From the NCBI GenBank assembly GCA_900544095.1, contig UQTV01000001.1, forward strand, positions 124,001 to 188,000: a stretch of 64,000 nucleotides of DNA. The letters are read 5' to 3'. The stretch's first letter is position 1. The number at the start of each line of letters is the position of its first letter. Source of the stretch: an uncultured Collinsella sp. GTDB lineage: Bacteria; Actinomycetota; Coriobacteriia; Coriobacteriales; Coriobacteriaceae. The position numbers and the translations under genes are program-made. A model generated the notes under the pieces. It was not told where the DNA came from. It saw only the letters and a program-made list of their open reading frames with translations, and did not search any database. This document shows positions 1 to 8,435 of this stretch, one piece after another.

Positions 1-470
1 TCCACGTTGCGGCCGATGCGCACGCAGGCAAGCGGGCCCTCGAAGGGCACGCCGCCGAGCGTCATGGCCAGGGATGCACCCATGACGTTGATGACATCGA
101 AGGGGTTGACCTGGTCGGCGACGAGCGAGGTGGCGACGATGTGCACCTCGTTACGGAAGCCGTCCGGGAAGCTCGGGCGAATCGGACGGTCGATCATGCG
201 GGCCGTGAGCGTGGCCTTCTCGCTGGGACGGCCCTCACGCTTGAGGTAGCCACCCGGGATGCGGCCTGCGGCGTACATCTTCTCGTTGAAGTCGACGGTC
301 AGCGGGAAGAAGTCGTAGTTCTTGCGCTCCTTGGAGACGACCACGGTGTCGAGCATCGTGGTGTCGCCCTGCTTGACAAGACAGGCGCCGGTGGCCTGCT
401 TGGCAAGCTCGCCCGACTCGAAGGTGTAGGTCTTGCCGTACAGATCAAAGGTCTTGGATACGAGTGTCAT
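1..470 (-). CDS. pnp: Polynucleotide phosphorylase, N-terminal part (cut by window edge)
   Basis: Phosphorolytic 3'-to-5' exoribonuclease acting in mRNA decay. Only the first 156 residues are in the window and the gene runs off the left edge. The visible part is the first RNase PH domain: LYGKTYTFESG near residue 10, then FPLTVDF and RIPGGYLKREGRPSE at about residues 55-84, all typical of PNPase. The ATG at 470 follows AAGGAGAACA, a strong ribosome site. It lies downstream of rpsO on the same strand, the classical rpsO-pnp order. The gap of about 150 bp holds the rpsO terminator and no promoter I can identify, so pnp is reached by readthrough or by an unseen promoter. Confidence 0.97.
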   Translation of the reverse strand, partial: MTLVSKTFDLYGKTYTFESGELAKQATGACLVKQGDTTMLDTVVVSKERKNYDFFPLTVDFNEKMYAAGRIPGGYLKREGRPSEKATLTARMIDRPIRPSFPDGFRNEVHIVATSLVADQVNPFDVINVMGASLAMTLGGVPFEGPLACVRIGRNV

Positions 471-573
471 TGTTCTCCTTTACCCCACAGGCCCCTTGCC
501 TGCGGGCTTCTCATGTGACGCGGGCCCCCTGCCCCCGCCACGCTTCAGAGCGTGATTGTTCGCGCCCTTACAC

Positions 574-605
574 AAAAAGAGCGCCCCGCTGCGCAGGACG
601 CTCTT
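574..605 (-). terminator. Intrinsic terminator after rpsO
   Basis: On the minus strand AAGAGCG pairs with CGCTCTT, extended inwards by further GC and GU pairs, and is followed by TTTTTG. It sits 15 bp after the rpsO stop codon and before pnp, so it may set the rpsO to pnp ratio. Confidence 0.85.
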
Positions 606-619
606 AGCATGTACAAATC

Positions 620-898
620 CTACTGGATGTTGTCGCGGATGCCCAGAGCCTTGATGAGCTCACGGTACTCGACGATGTCGTTCTTCTTGATGTAGGAGAG
701 AAGACGACGACGACGGCCGACGAGCATGAGCAGGCCACGACGGGTGTGGAAGTCCTTCTGGTGGGACTTCATGTGCTCGGTCAGCTCCTTGATGCGCTCG
801 GACAGGATGGCGACCTGAACCTTGGGGTTGCCGGTGTCGACCGGGGTGTTACCGAACTGGGCAGTCAGCTCCGCCTTGCGCTCTTTGGAAACAGTCAT
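620..898 (-). CDS. rpsO: 30S ribosomal protein S15
   Basis: Ribosomal protein uS15, a primary 16S rRNA binder of the small-subunit platform. The 92-residue product has the usual length and family motifs: DTGNPKVQVAILSERI at about 17-32, then the RRGLLMLVGRRRRLLSYIK helix. The ATG at 898 is preceded by AAAGGTGAAACA. An in-frame extension upstream to 994 has no ribosome site and no S15 homology, so it is left out. Transcription starts just upstream (see the palindrome at 989-1012) and ends at the hairpin at 574-605. Confidence 0.98.
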   Translation of the reverse strand: MTVSKERKAELTAQFGNTPVDTGNPKVQVAILSERIKELTEHMKSHQKDFHTRRGLLMLVGRRRRLLSYIKKNDIVEYRELIKALGIRDNIQ

Positions 899-988
899 TG
901 TTTCACCTTTCGTTTTGCGTCGCCATCGGGCGACTCGATTCGCCTCGGACTGGGAAGCCGCCGGTGGAGCGAGCAACCAAGGTCGAGG

Positions 989-1012
989 TACCAACAGATT
1001 GGTATGTTACCA
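989..1012 (-). promoter_or_regulatory. Candidate rpsO promoter with overlapping palindrome
   Basis: On the minus strand TGGTAACAT (1004-1012) fits an extended -10 element; no good -35 is visible. Directly downstream lies the perfect inverted repeat TACCAA-N4-TTGGTA (989-1004), which touches the last base of the -10 and spans the expected start site. It could be a repressor operator or a 5'-terminal hairpin of the rpsO mRNA. The promoter call is tentative; the palindrome is directly visible. Confidence 0.45.
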
Positions 1013-1036
1013 CAAGCAGCCCGCGCCTGCGCATCA

Positions 1037-1786
1037 TCACCGACCCAACATGAATTCCATCGCACGGAGGCGCTGATCGGTGTGCGTGGCGGCCCAAACA
1101 TGCGAAAGCCCGAGCAAGAACGCCGCCGTATGCGGGTCGATTTTCTCGGCCATAAGCGCATCGAAGGTCATCGACATGAGGGCGCGCAGCCACGCGACCT
1201 CACCGGTCGACACCAGCTCGGCACCCGGAACGCTCGATGCGCACGACCCGCACATGAGACCGCCCGCCTGGGGCGAAAAATACGACAGCATGGGGTCTCC
1301 GCACAGCACGCAGGCCGAAAAATCGGGTCGATAGCCAACGTGCGACAGCAGCTTAAAGACATATGCCGCCACAAGTAGGTCCATATGTGCCGTGTCAAGC
1401 CCGCTGCCCACCAGGGCAAGCGCTCGCTGCGTTATGGCAAAGGTAAACGGGTCCTCGGCGTCCTCGAACGAGCACACGCGCGCAACCTCGGCGATCGCGC
1501 TTGCGGCGCAGGTCGTCTCGTAATCGGGCGCAGCGCCAAGCGGCGCCTCCATAAGCTCCGCCTGAGAAACCACGTCAAGCGAGCGACCACGCGCGAGCAG
1601 CATATCGACGGTACAGAAAAGCTCGCAGCGGGCCGCAAGGCGACCGCCGGGCTTACGCGCGCCCTTAGCCACGGCACGCACCTGCCGTCCCCGTTCGTCG
1701 AGCATGGTCAAGATCAGGTCGGTTTCCTTGAGCTTCGTCTTGTCGAGGACGAGCACCTTTGTGCGATATGTGCGAGAGCCTGCCAT
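1037..1786 (-). CDS. recO: DNA repair protein RecO
   Basis: RecF-pathway mediator that anneals ssDNA and helps load RecA on gapped DNA. The 249-residue product has the N-terminal OB fold (about 1-80, with TYRTKVLVLDKTKLKETD) and a helical C-terminal part. A four-cysteine zinc site is intact, CxxC at 159/162 and CxxC at 179/182. The start is ATG at 1786, 12 bp after the era stop, with no clear Shine-Dalgarno sequence, which suggests translational coupling to era. It is the last gene of the long run that begins near lepA. The order era-recO is common in Gram-positive genomes. Confidence 0.95.
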   Translation of the reverse strand: MAGSRTYRTKVLVLDKTKLKETDLILTMLDERGRQVRAVAKGARKPGGRLAARCELFCTVDMLLARGRSLDVVSQAELMEAPLGAAPDYETTCAASAIAEVARVCSFEDAEDPFTFAITQRALALVGSGLDTAHMDLLVAAYVFKLLSHVGYRPDFSACVLCGDPMLSYFSPQAGGLMCGSCASSVPGAELVSTGEVAWLRALMSMTFDALMAEKIDPHTAAFLLGLSHVWAATHTDQRLRAMEFMLGR

Positions 1787-1798
1787 GAACGCCGAGGC

Positions 1799-2869
1799 TT
1801 AATCTTCGGCATTGTAGCCAAAGCGGCGGATCTGTGCCTCGTCATCGCGCCAGCCGGCCTTGACCTTCACGTCGAGCTCCAAAAAGACCTGCGTGCCAAA
1901 GATACGCTCAAGGTCACGACGGGCATCGATGCCGATATGCTTAATCATCTCGCCGCCCTTGCCGATGATGATGCCCTTCTGCCCCTCGCGCTCGACGTAA
2001 ATAGTGGCGTGCACGCGCAGAACCTTCTTAGTCTGCTCGAGCGCGTCACAGATGACGCCCACGGAGTGAGGGATCTCGTCGCGGGTGCGACGCAGAACCT
2101 TCTCGCGTACAAACTCGGCCACGAGGGTCTCGTCGGACGCGTCGGTGCCCATGTCCTCAGGGAACCAGCGCGGGCCCTCGGGCAAAAAGTGAGCGACGGT
2201 CTCGATAAACGCATCGACGTTGAAGTTCTTGACCGACGACGTCACGATCTCGTCGTCATATTCCATGAGCTCGTGAGCGGCCTTGAGCTGTTCCATAACC
2301 TGGGCGGGATCGGCCTCGTCGGCCTTCGTGAGCACCAGGACCTTTTTGGAACGGGCGCTCTTGACACGCTCGGCAACCCAGGCGTCTCCCCTGCCGATGG
2401 GTTTGGTGGCGTCGATCAGAAACGCGACGACGTCTACGTCATTGAGCTCAAACAGGGCGCTCTTGTTGAGCTCGGAGCCCAGGCCGTCCTTGGGCTTATG
2501 GATACCCGGCGTGTCAACGAAGACCAGCTGATAGCCAGGGCGGTTGACCACGGCGCGCATACGGCGGCGAGTCGTCTGGGCCACCGGAGAGGTGATGGCG
2601 ACCTTCTTGCCGTAACAGGCGTTGAGCAGGGTGGACTTGCCGGCGTTGGGGCGACCGACCAGGGCCACGAAGCCGCTGCGGAAACCGGGTTCCACGTCGC
2701 CAAAGCCCGCGAGGCCCTCATCCTCGTCGCACAGGGCATCGAGTTCCTCGTCGCTCATACCCTCAAACGGGTCGAACTCCACGACCTCGTCAAACGAATC
2801 GGCACCTTCAGCCTCGTCCAGGACCTCATCATCCAAAACTTCATCGGTAGGCTGCATATTGTCGGACAT
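1799..2869 (-). CDS. era: GTPase Era with acidic N-terminal extension
   Basis: Essential Ras-like GTPase that binds 16S rRNA and assists 30S assembly. G1 is GRPNAGKS at 72-79, G3 lies in VDTPGIHKPKDG and G4 in LTKAD. The C-terminal KH domain carries IIIGKGGEMIKHIG. At 356 residues it is about 55-60 longer than typical Era; the extra length is an Asp/Glu-rich leader (residues 1-63). ATG at 2869 has AAAGGG at proper spacing, so the leader appears to be translated. The neighbours dgkA, ybeY and phoH are the usual partners and tie the cluster to ribosome maturation. Confidence 0.96.
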   Translation of the reverse strand: MSDNMQPTDEVLDDEVLDEAEGADSFDEVVEFDPFEGMSDEELDALCDEDEGLAGFGDVEPGFRSGFVALVGRPNAGKSTLLNACYGKKVAITSPVAQTTRRRMRAVVNRPGYQLVFVDTPGIHKPKDGLGSELNKSALFELNDVDVVAFLIDATKPIGRGDAWVAERVKSARSKKVLVLTKADEADPAQVMEQLKAAHELMEYDDEIVTSSVKNFNVDAFIETVAHFLPEGPRWFPEDMGTDASDETLVAEFVREKVLRRTRDEIPHSVGVICDALEQTKKVLRVHATIYVEREGQKGIIIGKGGEMIKHIGIDARRDLERIFGTQVFLELDVKVKAGWRDDEAQIRRFGYNAED

Positions 2870-2881
2870 GGAAATCCCTTT

Positions 2882-3259
2882 CTAAATAAAGTCGAGTGCG
2901 TGGGCAAAGACAAGCAAGCCCACGATCGCGGCGGTAATGGAAAGAACGTATACAGAGGCAGCGGCGATATCCTTCGCGCGCTTGGCCAGCGGATGCAGCT
3001 CCTGGGTCGCCAGGTCGACAATCGCCTCCATGGCGGTATTGCACAACTCGCCATGAATCACCAGGCCGCAGCAGATGATGACCGTAGCCCACTCGGCAAT
3101 ATCGAGCCCCACGATGCAGCCGGCAATGACGGTGCACACGCCCGCCACGAGCATGACTTTGATATTGCGCTCGGTCTTGACGGCGGTGATGAAGCCCTCC
3201 ATGGCATATGAGAACGACTTTAAAAAGGACGGATGGTCCTTGTTCGATCCGGGAATCAT
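2882..3259 (-). CDS. dgkA: Diacylglycerol/undecaprenol kinase family protein
   Basis: Small integral-membrane lipid kinase of the DgkA family. In Gram-positive bacteria it phosphorylates undecaprenol for cell-wall lipid recycling. The 125-residue product has a cytosolic N-terminus (NKDHPSFLKSFSYAMEGF), three hydrophobic helices and the signature HGELCNTAMEAIVDL at about 69-83, which holds the catalytic and metal-binding Glu residues. ATG at 3259 follows AGGAG by six bases. It lies between ybeY (9 bp) and era (12 bp). Undecaprenol rather than diacylglycerol is the likelier substrate, from lineage only. Confidence 0.92.
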   Translation of the reverse strand: MIPGSNKDHPSFLKSFSYAMEGFITAVKTERNIKVMLVAGVCTVIAGCIVGLDIAEWATVIICCGLVIHGELCNTAMEAIVDLATQELHPLAKRAKDIAAASVYVLSITAAIVGLLVFAHALDFI

Positions 3260-3268
3260 AGACGGCTC

Positions 3269-3778
3269 CTAGTCGTGGGCATGATTGGTTATGGGGCCGA
3301 CGTGGACCAGCTTGGGGTCCTCGCCGCGCTCAAGCGCCAAGTCGCGCAGGATGGCATCCTCGCGTGCCTCCATGACCTCGGCCTCATCGTCCTCAATGTG
3401 GTCGTAACCCAGCAGGTGCAGCATTCCGTGCACGAGCATCAGTCGGCACTCATCGGCGGGGCTGTTGCCAAAGCCGGGGGCCTGGCGGGCAATAACCTGC
3501 GGCGCAAGGATAATATCGCCGAGCTCGAGCGTCTCGTCGGTGGGAATGTCCTCGTCAAAGGCCGAGTCGCATTCAAACGAGAGCACGTCGGTCGTGCGGT
3601 CGATGCCGCGCCACTCAAGGTTGAGCTCGTGCATCTCGTCCTCATCGACATACGAAAGGGAAATCTCGACCTCACGCTCAACACCCTCGGCGGCAAGCAC
3701 AACTCCGCAGATGTGCTCCACCTCCTGGGCATCGAGCAGCGTATCGAGCTCGGCATCGTTGCTGATCAATACACTCAA
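3269..3778 (-). CDS. ybeY: Endoribonuclease YbeY, rRNA maturation factor
   Basis: Zinc-dependent endoribonuclease needed for 16S rRNA 3'-end processing and ribosome quality control. The 169-residue product carries the metal motif HGMLHLLGYDH (HxxxHxxxxxH), and the upstream EMHELNLEWRGIDRTTDVLSF block is typical. The start is TTG at 3778 with AAAGGAG in front, overlapping the phoH stop as TTGA, so translation is coupled to phoH. The phoH-ybeY-dgkA-era order is widely conserved and supports the assignment. Confidence 0.96.
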   Translation of the reverse strand: MSVLISNDAELDTLLDAQEVEHICGVVLAAEGVEREVEISLSYVDEDEMHELNLEWRGIDRTTDVLSFECDSAFDEDIPTDETLELGDIILAPQVIARQAPGFGNSPADECRLMLVHGMLHLLGYDHIEDDEAEVMEAREDAILRDLALERGEDPKLVHVGPITNHAHD

Positions 3779-4761
3779 CGGGACTCCTTTCGATCGTGTG
3801 CGCGCTGCTCACGCGCATCGTCGTATGCATCATAGGCCTCAACGATACGGCCAACCAGGGCATGGCGCACCACGTCGGCACGCTCGAGGTGAGAAAACGC
3901 CACATCGTCGACGCGACCCAAAATTCTTTCGACATCGGCAAGACCGCCGCGACGACCCACCAGGTCACGCTGGCTCAGGTCGCCGGTAATCACGAACTTG
4001 GAGTTAAAACCCAAGCGCGTCAGGAACATCTTCATCTGCTCAGGCGTGGTGTTTTGTGCCTCGTCGAGTACCACGAAGGCGTCGCTCAGCGTTCGGCCGC
4101 GCATGTAGGCAAGCGGGGCAATCTCGATCACGCCACGCTCCATGAGCTCATCGGTGCGTTCACGGTCCATCATGTCAAACAAGGCATCGTAGAGCGGACG
4201 CATGTAAGGGTCGATCTTTTCCTCGAGGGTGCCGGGCAAAAAGCCCAAATTCTCCCCCGCCTCGACAACGGGCCGCGTAAGCACCAGACGACCCACCTCG
4301 TGGCGCTTGAGCGCGGCGACGGCGAGGGCCATGGCTAGATAGGTCTTACCGGTACCGGCGGGACCCAGGCCAAACGTGATGGTATGCGAGCGGATGGCGT
4401 CAACATAGCGCTTCTGGCCGAGCGTCTTGGGACGAATGACGCGGCCGCGATACGACAGCAGCACGTCATCGCGCAGCGACGAAGCGTCGTGCTCGCCATC
4501 GCGCAGGACAGCCAAGCAACGCGAGACGTCGTCGGCAGACAGCGTGCGACCGGCAGCCGCCTCACGAAAAGCGTGTTCGAAAAAACGCGCCACGAGTTCT
4601 ACCTCGTCCGGGTCGCCGCTCACGGCAATCTGGTCACCGCGCGCAACCACATGGGCGCGAACCAAGTCTTCGACCTCGCGAAGGACGCCGTCGCCGGCGC
4701 CCAAAACGCGCGAGGGATCAATTCCCTCGGGAACGGTAAGTCTAATCTTCGAGGCTTCCAT
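3775..4761 (-). CDS. phoH: PhoH family ATPase (PhoH-like protein)
   Basis: P-loop ATPase of the PhoH family, thought to act with YbeY in RNA metabolism; the exact role is unsettled. The 328-residue product has an N-terminal KH-like region (1-100), Walker A GPAGTGKT, Walker B VVLDEAQN and the LGFNSKFVITGDLSQ sensor segment. I start it at ATG 4761 because MEASKIRLTVPEG is the family-like opening and AGGGAGG lies just upstream, although only three bases away. It overlaps the end of mtaB by 20 bp. Confidence 0.94.
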   Translation of the reverse strand: MEASKIRLTVPEGIDPSRVLGAGDGVLREVEDLVRAHVVARGDQIAVSGDPDEVELVARFFEHAFREAAAGRTLSADDVSRCLAVLRDGEHDASSLRDDVLLSYRGRVIRPKTLGQKRYVDAIRSHTITFGLGPAGTGKTYLAMALAVAALKRHEVGRLVLTRPVVEAGENLGFLPGTLEEKIDPYMRPLYDALFDMMDRERTDELMERGVIEIAPLAYMRGRTLSDAFVVLDEAQNTTPEQMKMFLTRLGFNSKFVITGDLSQRDLVGRRGGLADVERILGRVDDVAFSHLERADVVRHALVGRIVEAYDAYDDAREQRAHDRKESR

Positions 4762-6034
4762 GGACCTCCCTGCGCGCATGGACCAAGCCGGAATCATCGA
4801 CTCCGATGATAGCAACATCGAGCAGGCACGGGGCTGTAAGTCCACAGGTATCGTCAAGACGGGCATGATGGAACGAACCGAGCGTCAGGTTGTCACCATA
4901 CTCGAGCACGGCACGCTCGACAGTGCCCACGCGACGACGAGCATCGGCAATAGCGAGCTCCTGCGCCGCGGCCCGCATACGGCGGCTGCGCTCAGCCATA
5001 ACCTCTGGCGGTACCTGGTCGGGCATATCGGCGGCAAGTGTGCCGGGACGCTTACTGTAGCGGAACACATGCATGCGCGAAAAGCCCACGCGACGGCATA
5101 GCGCCAGCGACTCCTCGAACTCCTCATCCGTCTCACCGGGAAAACCGACGATGACGTCGCACGAAAGGGACGCCTGAGGCAAGTTGGCGCGAATCATGCG
5201 CACCGTATCCTCAAACGCCTCGGCGCTATAGGGACGGCCCATGCGATGCAAGGTCGCCGTGCAGCCGGACTGCACGGGCAGGTGCAAAAACGGGGCGATA
5301 CGCTGCGGATAGCGCGCCATAACCTTAAGCAGGCGCTCAGAGATATCCATGGGCTCGACCGAGGAAATGCGCACATGCGGAATAGACGTGCGCTCCATGA
5401 TGGCCTCGAGCAGCTCATCGATTTCGACATGCTCGTCGGTCGCGCTCTTGCCATCGTAGGCACCCAGGTTCACACCGGTCAGCACCACCTCGGGCACGCC
5501 GGCCTCCTGGGCCTCGCGAACTTGCTCGAGCACGGACTCGACGGGCACGGAGCGCTCGGGGCCGCGTGCCTTCCACACAATGCAATAGGTGCAGCGATGG
5601 TTGCAGCCGTCCTGAATCTTCACGCCCAGGCGAGAGCGACCGAGCGCATCGACCACGTCGCCATCGCTACAGGCGGGCACGCTATCGGATTCAACACCCA
5701 GCACCTCGCAGACGCGCTCGGCGACGTCAATCTTGGACGGCTCGGCGATCACGCGATCGGAGAGCTCCAGCAGCTCCTCGGGATGCAGGTTGACGACGCA
5801 GCCGGTTACGACCACGTAAGGCTCGCCCGGATAGGCCAGCGCATGACGAACGGCCTTACGGGTCTTGGCCTCGGCCTCGCCCGTAACGGCACAGGTGTTA
5901 ATGACGATCAGGTCGGCATCCTGGGGCTCCACCATAGCAAAACCCAGGCGCATAAGATCGGCAGTGATACGGTCAGACTCAACCCGGTTGACACGGCAGC
6001 CGAGGTTGACGACGGAAATATGGGGTGCGAGCAC
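4742..6034 (-). CDS. mtaB: tRNA t6A37 methylthiotransferase MtaB
   Basis: Radical-SAM enzyme that converts t6A37 to ms2t6A37 in ANN-decoding tRNAs. The 430-residue product has the N-terminal methylthiotransferase domain with its three cluster cysteines (NLGCRVN, NTCAVTG, TGCVVN), then the radical-SAM motif CNHRCTYC at about 152-159 and a C-terminal TRAM-like part. The NLGCRVN opening separates MtaB from MiaB and RimO. The start is GTG at 6034 behind AAGGAGCCCGC. It follows dnaJ by 9 bp and overlaps phoH. Confidence 0.94.
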   Translation of the reverse strand: MLAPHISVVNLGCRVNRVESDRITADLMRLGFAMVEPQDADLIVINTCAVTGEAEAKTRKAVRHALAYPGEPYVVVTGCVVNLHPEELLELSDRVIAEPSKIDVAERVCEVLGVESDSVPACSDGDVVDALGRSRLGVKIQDGCNHRCTYCIVWKARGPERSVPVESVLEQVREAQEAGVPEVVLTGVNLGAYDGKSATDEHVEIDELLEAIMERTSIPHVRISSVEPMDISERLLKVMARYPQRIAPFLHLPVQSGCTATLHRMGRPYSAEAFEDTVRMIRANLPQASLSCDVIVGFPGETDEEFEESLALCRRVGFSRMHVFRYSKRPGTLAADMPDQVPPEVMAERSRRMRAAAQELAIADARRRVGTVERAVLEYGDNLTLGSFHHARLDDTCGLTAPCLLDVAIIGVDDSGLVHARREVHGSLED

Positions 6035-6043
6035 GCGGGCTCC

Positions 6044-7192
6044 TTAATCGAGGATATCGTCGAGGGCACTCTTGATACGGTCGGTCACCGACTTCTTACC
6101 GGAAGCGACGTCATCGCCCATCTCATCGGCAAAAGCACGGAGCAGCTCGCGCTGCTTATTGGAAAGATTGGTGGGAACGACCACGCGCAGTTGCACGATC
6201 AAGCGGCCACGCGAACCGCCACCGCCAATGCGCGGCATGCCGTAATTATTGACGCTCACGGTGTCGCCGTACTGGGCGCCGGCGGGGACGCACACCTTAA
6301 CGACCTCGTCGGGCATAATGCCCTCGACCTCGATCTCGCAGCCGAGCGCAGCCTGCGCAATCGAGATATCGCTCACCAGGTACAGGTCGTCACCGTTGCG
6401 CTTAAAGCGCTCATGGTCGGCAACGCGCACGTTGACAATCAAGTCGCCCGAAGGCTCGCCGCGAAGACCGGCCTCGCCAAAGCCGCTCACACGCAGCTGT
6501 CGACCGGTCGAAACGCCGGCGGGAATATCGATGTCAATCTTTTCATGCGAAGGCGTGCGGCCCTGACCATCGCAGGTCTCGCAGGGATGGTCGATAACCG
6601 TGCCCTCGCCATGGCAGTCGGGGCAAGGCGAGGAAGACTGAACCTGGCCCAAAAACGATCGCTGAACCGTCGTGACATAGCCCGTGCCGTGGCAGCGGCC
6701 GCACTGCTTTTCCTGTGCGCCCTCTGCCCTACCGGTGCCATTGCAGTCCTCGCAAGGAGCAAGGCGGTCATAGCTGATCGTCTTTTTGCAGCCGAGCGCC
6801 GCCTCCTCGAGCGTCACCGAAAGCGAGATGGCCATGTCACGTCCGCGACGACGCTCACGACGGCTGCGGGCGCCACCGCCGGCACCGCCGCCAAAAAACG
6901 ACGAGAACAGGTCGTCCATGCCCATGCCACCAAAGATATCGTTGATGTCGACATAACCAGAGCCACCGGGGCCGTCCGCGGTGCCGTAACGGTCGTAGTT
7001 AGCACGCTTCTGCTCATCGGAAAGAACGGAATAGGCCTCGTTGAGCTCCTTGAACTTGGCCTCGGCCTCGGGATCGTCCGAAACATCCGGATGTACGGTA
7101 CGGGCCTTCTTTAAAAACGCGCGCTTAATCGTCCGCGCGTCGGCATCCCTGTCGACGCCAAGCACCTCGTAGTAATCCCTGTTTTCCGACAC
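6044..7192 (-). CDS. dnaJ: Chaperone DnaJ (canonical type I)
   Basis: Hsp40 co-chaperone that delivers unfolded substrates to DnaK. The 382-residue product has a J domain (about 3-70) with HPD in VHPDVSDD, a short Gly/Phe region, four CxxCxGxG zinc repeats (CEDCNGTG, CGRCHGTG, CPDCHGEG, CETCDGQG) and both C-terminal substrate domains. GTG at 7192 is chosen as start: GGAAGGA lies seven bases upstream and VSENRDYYEVLG is the family opening. No dnaK, grpE or hrcA is nearby, so this copy sits outside the usual heat-shock operon. A second, divergent DnaJ follows upstream. Confidence 0.96.
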   Translation of the reverse strand: MSENRDYYEVLGVDRDADARTIKRAFLKKARTVHPDVSDDPEAEAKFKELNEAYSVLSDEQKRANYDRYGTADGPGGSGYVDINDIFGGMGMDDLFSSFFGGGAGGGARSRRERRRGRDMAISLSVTLEEAALGCKKTISYDRLAPCEDCNGTGRAEGAQEKQCGRCHGTGYVTTVQRSFLGQVQSSSPCPDCHGEGTVIDHPCETCDGQGRTPSHEKIDIDIPAGVSTGRQLRVSGFGEAGLRGEPSGDLIVNVRVADHERFKRNGDDLYLVSDISIAQAALGCEIEVEGIMPDEVVKVCVPAGAQYGDTVSVNNYGMPRIGGGGSRGRLIVQLRVVVPTNLSNKQRELLRAFADEMGDDVASGKKSVTDRIKSALDDILD

Positions 7193-7273
7193 GACCGAAT
7201 CCTTCCGACTTTCATTATTGTCACAGTGCGTCCTATACCCAAGCTGGGCCGACCGCAAACAAAGGGTTTGATG

Positions 7274-8377
7274 TTATTGCATCCCGTAGGGCGAAAGCAT
7301 CGCACGCTGCGAGCAGCTCGCAAACCACACCGACACGAGCGCGAACATGAAGCCGTTGGCAAAACCGTTGGCAAACTGCATCGCGCCACGTTTCCACCAC
7401 AGCAGGCTACGGTGAAGAATCCCATCCGAGAGCACCATGAACAGACCCATGGCAAACGGAATAAAACACATCACGGCAAAGGCCGAGAACACGCCCGAGA
7501 TGGCCGACAGCACCAAAAACGGCGCCACGATGCCCATCAGGTAAAAGCCGGTACGGGCTTTGCCCTCCAGGCGCTCGGCCTCCACATGGGCGCGCCCGAC
7601 CAGGTCACCACCTGTGGCTCCATTGGTACCGGCGTGGCCCATGCCGCTAATGCGAACCTCGTCGCCGTCGTGCGTGCCGGCAGGGAACTCAATCGTTTGC
7701 TCGGAGGTCACGCGGGTACGACCGCTGCCGCCGCAATCGGGGCACGGATCGGCTACGACCTTGCCCGAGCCACCGCACTCGGGGCAAACCGACTGAAACG
7801 TGCCGGCGCCAAACAGGAAGGACAGGTCCACATCGATATGGCCGCGCCCGCCACAGCTTGGGCAGGTATGGGCATGCTCGGAGGAGACAGAGCCCGAGCC
7901 GCCGCAATGTCCGCACGTATCGAATCGCGTGTAGCGAACAGTTTTACGGGCACCGCCCTTGGCCTCCTTGGCATCGAGCTTGATGTCGACGACCACGTTG
8001 GCACCGCTTTCGGGATTGTAAGCTGCCCGCCCGCGACGCGGCTGACCCCAAGCGCCGCCAAAGGGAAAACCGCCCTCAAAGGGATTGCCGTACCCGGCAC
8101 CGCCGGCATAGCCGCCACCGTAGGGCGAGGCCGAAGGTGCACCCGCAAAGGGATTGCCCGAGCGCATGGCATCATAGCGCGCACGCTTCTGCTCGTCCGA
8201 AAGCACGGCGTAGGCCTCGGAAACCTCTTTGAACTTTTCCTCGGCATCCGGCTCTTTGTTGACGTCCGGATGGAGCTTGCGGGCCTTTTGTTGGAAGGCC
8301 TTCTGTATATCACGCGAGGTGGCGTCCTTGGAGACGCCCAGAATCTCGTAGTAATCTTTTTCGTTCATCGTCGCCAT
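7274..8377 (-). CDS. DnaJ-like protein with membrane-spanning C-terminus
   Basis: Second J-domain protein of 367 residues. The J domain (about 6-70, with HPDV), a Gly-rich linker, and four CxxCxGxG zinc repeats ([32 protein letters not shown]) are intact. After a shortened second substrate domain, roughly the last 95 residues turn hydrophobic ([20 protein letters not shown] and later segments), giving two to three predicted membrane helices in place of the normal dimerisation end. ATG at 8377 has AGGAGGT eight bases ahead. It probably recruits DnaK to the membrane or to membrane substrates, which is inference. It is not a frameshifted dnaJ: the frame is open and codon use is host-like. Confidence 0.85.
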   Translation of the reverse strand: MATMNEKDYYEILGVSKDATSRDIQKAFQQKARKLHPDVNKEPDAEEKFKEVSEAYAVLSDEQKRARYDAMRSGNPFAGAPSASPYGGGYAGGAGYGNPFEGGFPFGGAWGQPRRGRAAYNPESGANVVVDIKLDAKEAKGGARKTVRYTRFDTCGHCGGSGSVSSEHAHTCPSCGGRGHIDVDLSFLFGAGTFQSVCPECGGSGKVVADPCPDCGGSGRTRVTSEQTIEFPAGTHDGDEVRISGMGHAGTNGATGGDLVGRAHVEAERLEGKARTGFYLMGIVAPFLVLSAISGVFSAFAVMCFIPFAMGLFMVLSDGILHRSLLWWKRGAMQFANGFANGFMFALVSVWFASCSQRAMLSPYGMQ

Positions 8378-8435
8378 GCGCGGCAACCTCCTGCTCACAG
8401 CAGCGTATATATTGCTGTAATTCTACCCGAGCGGC

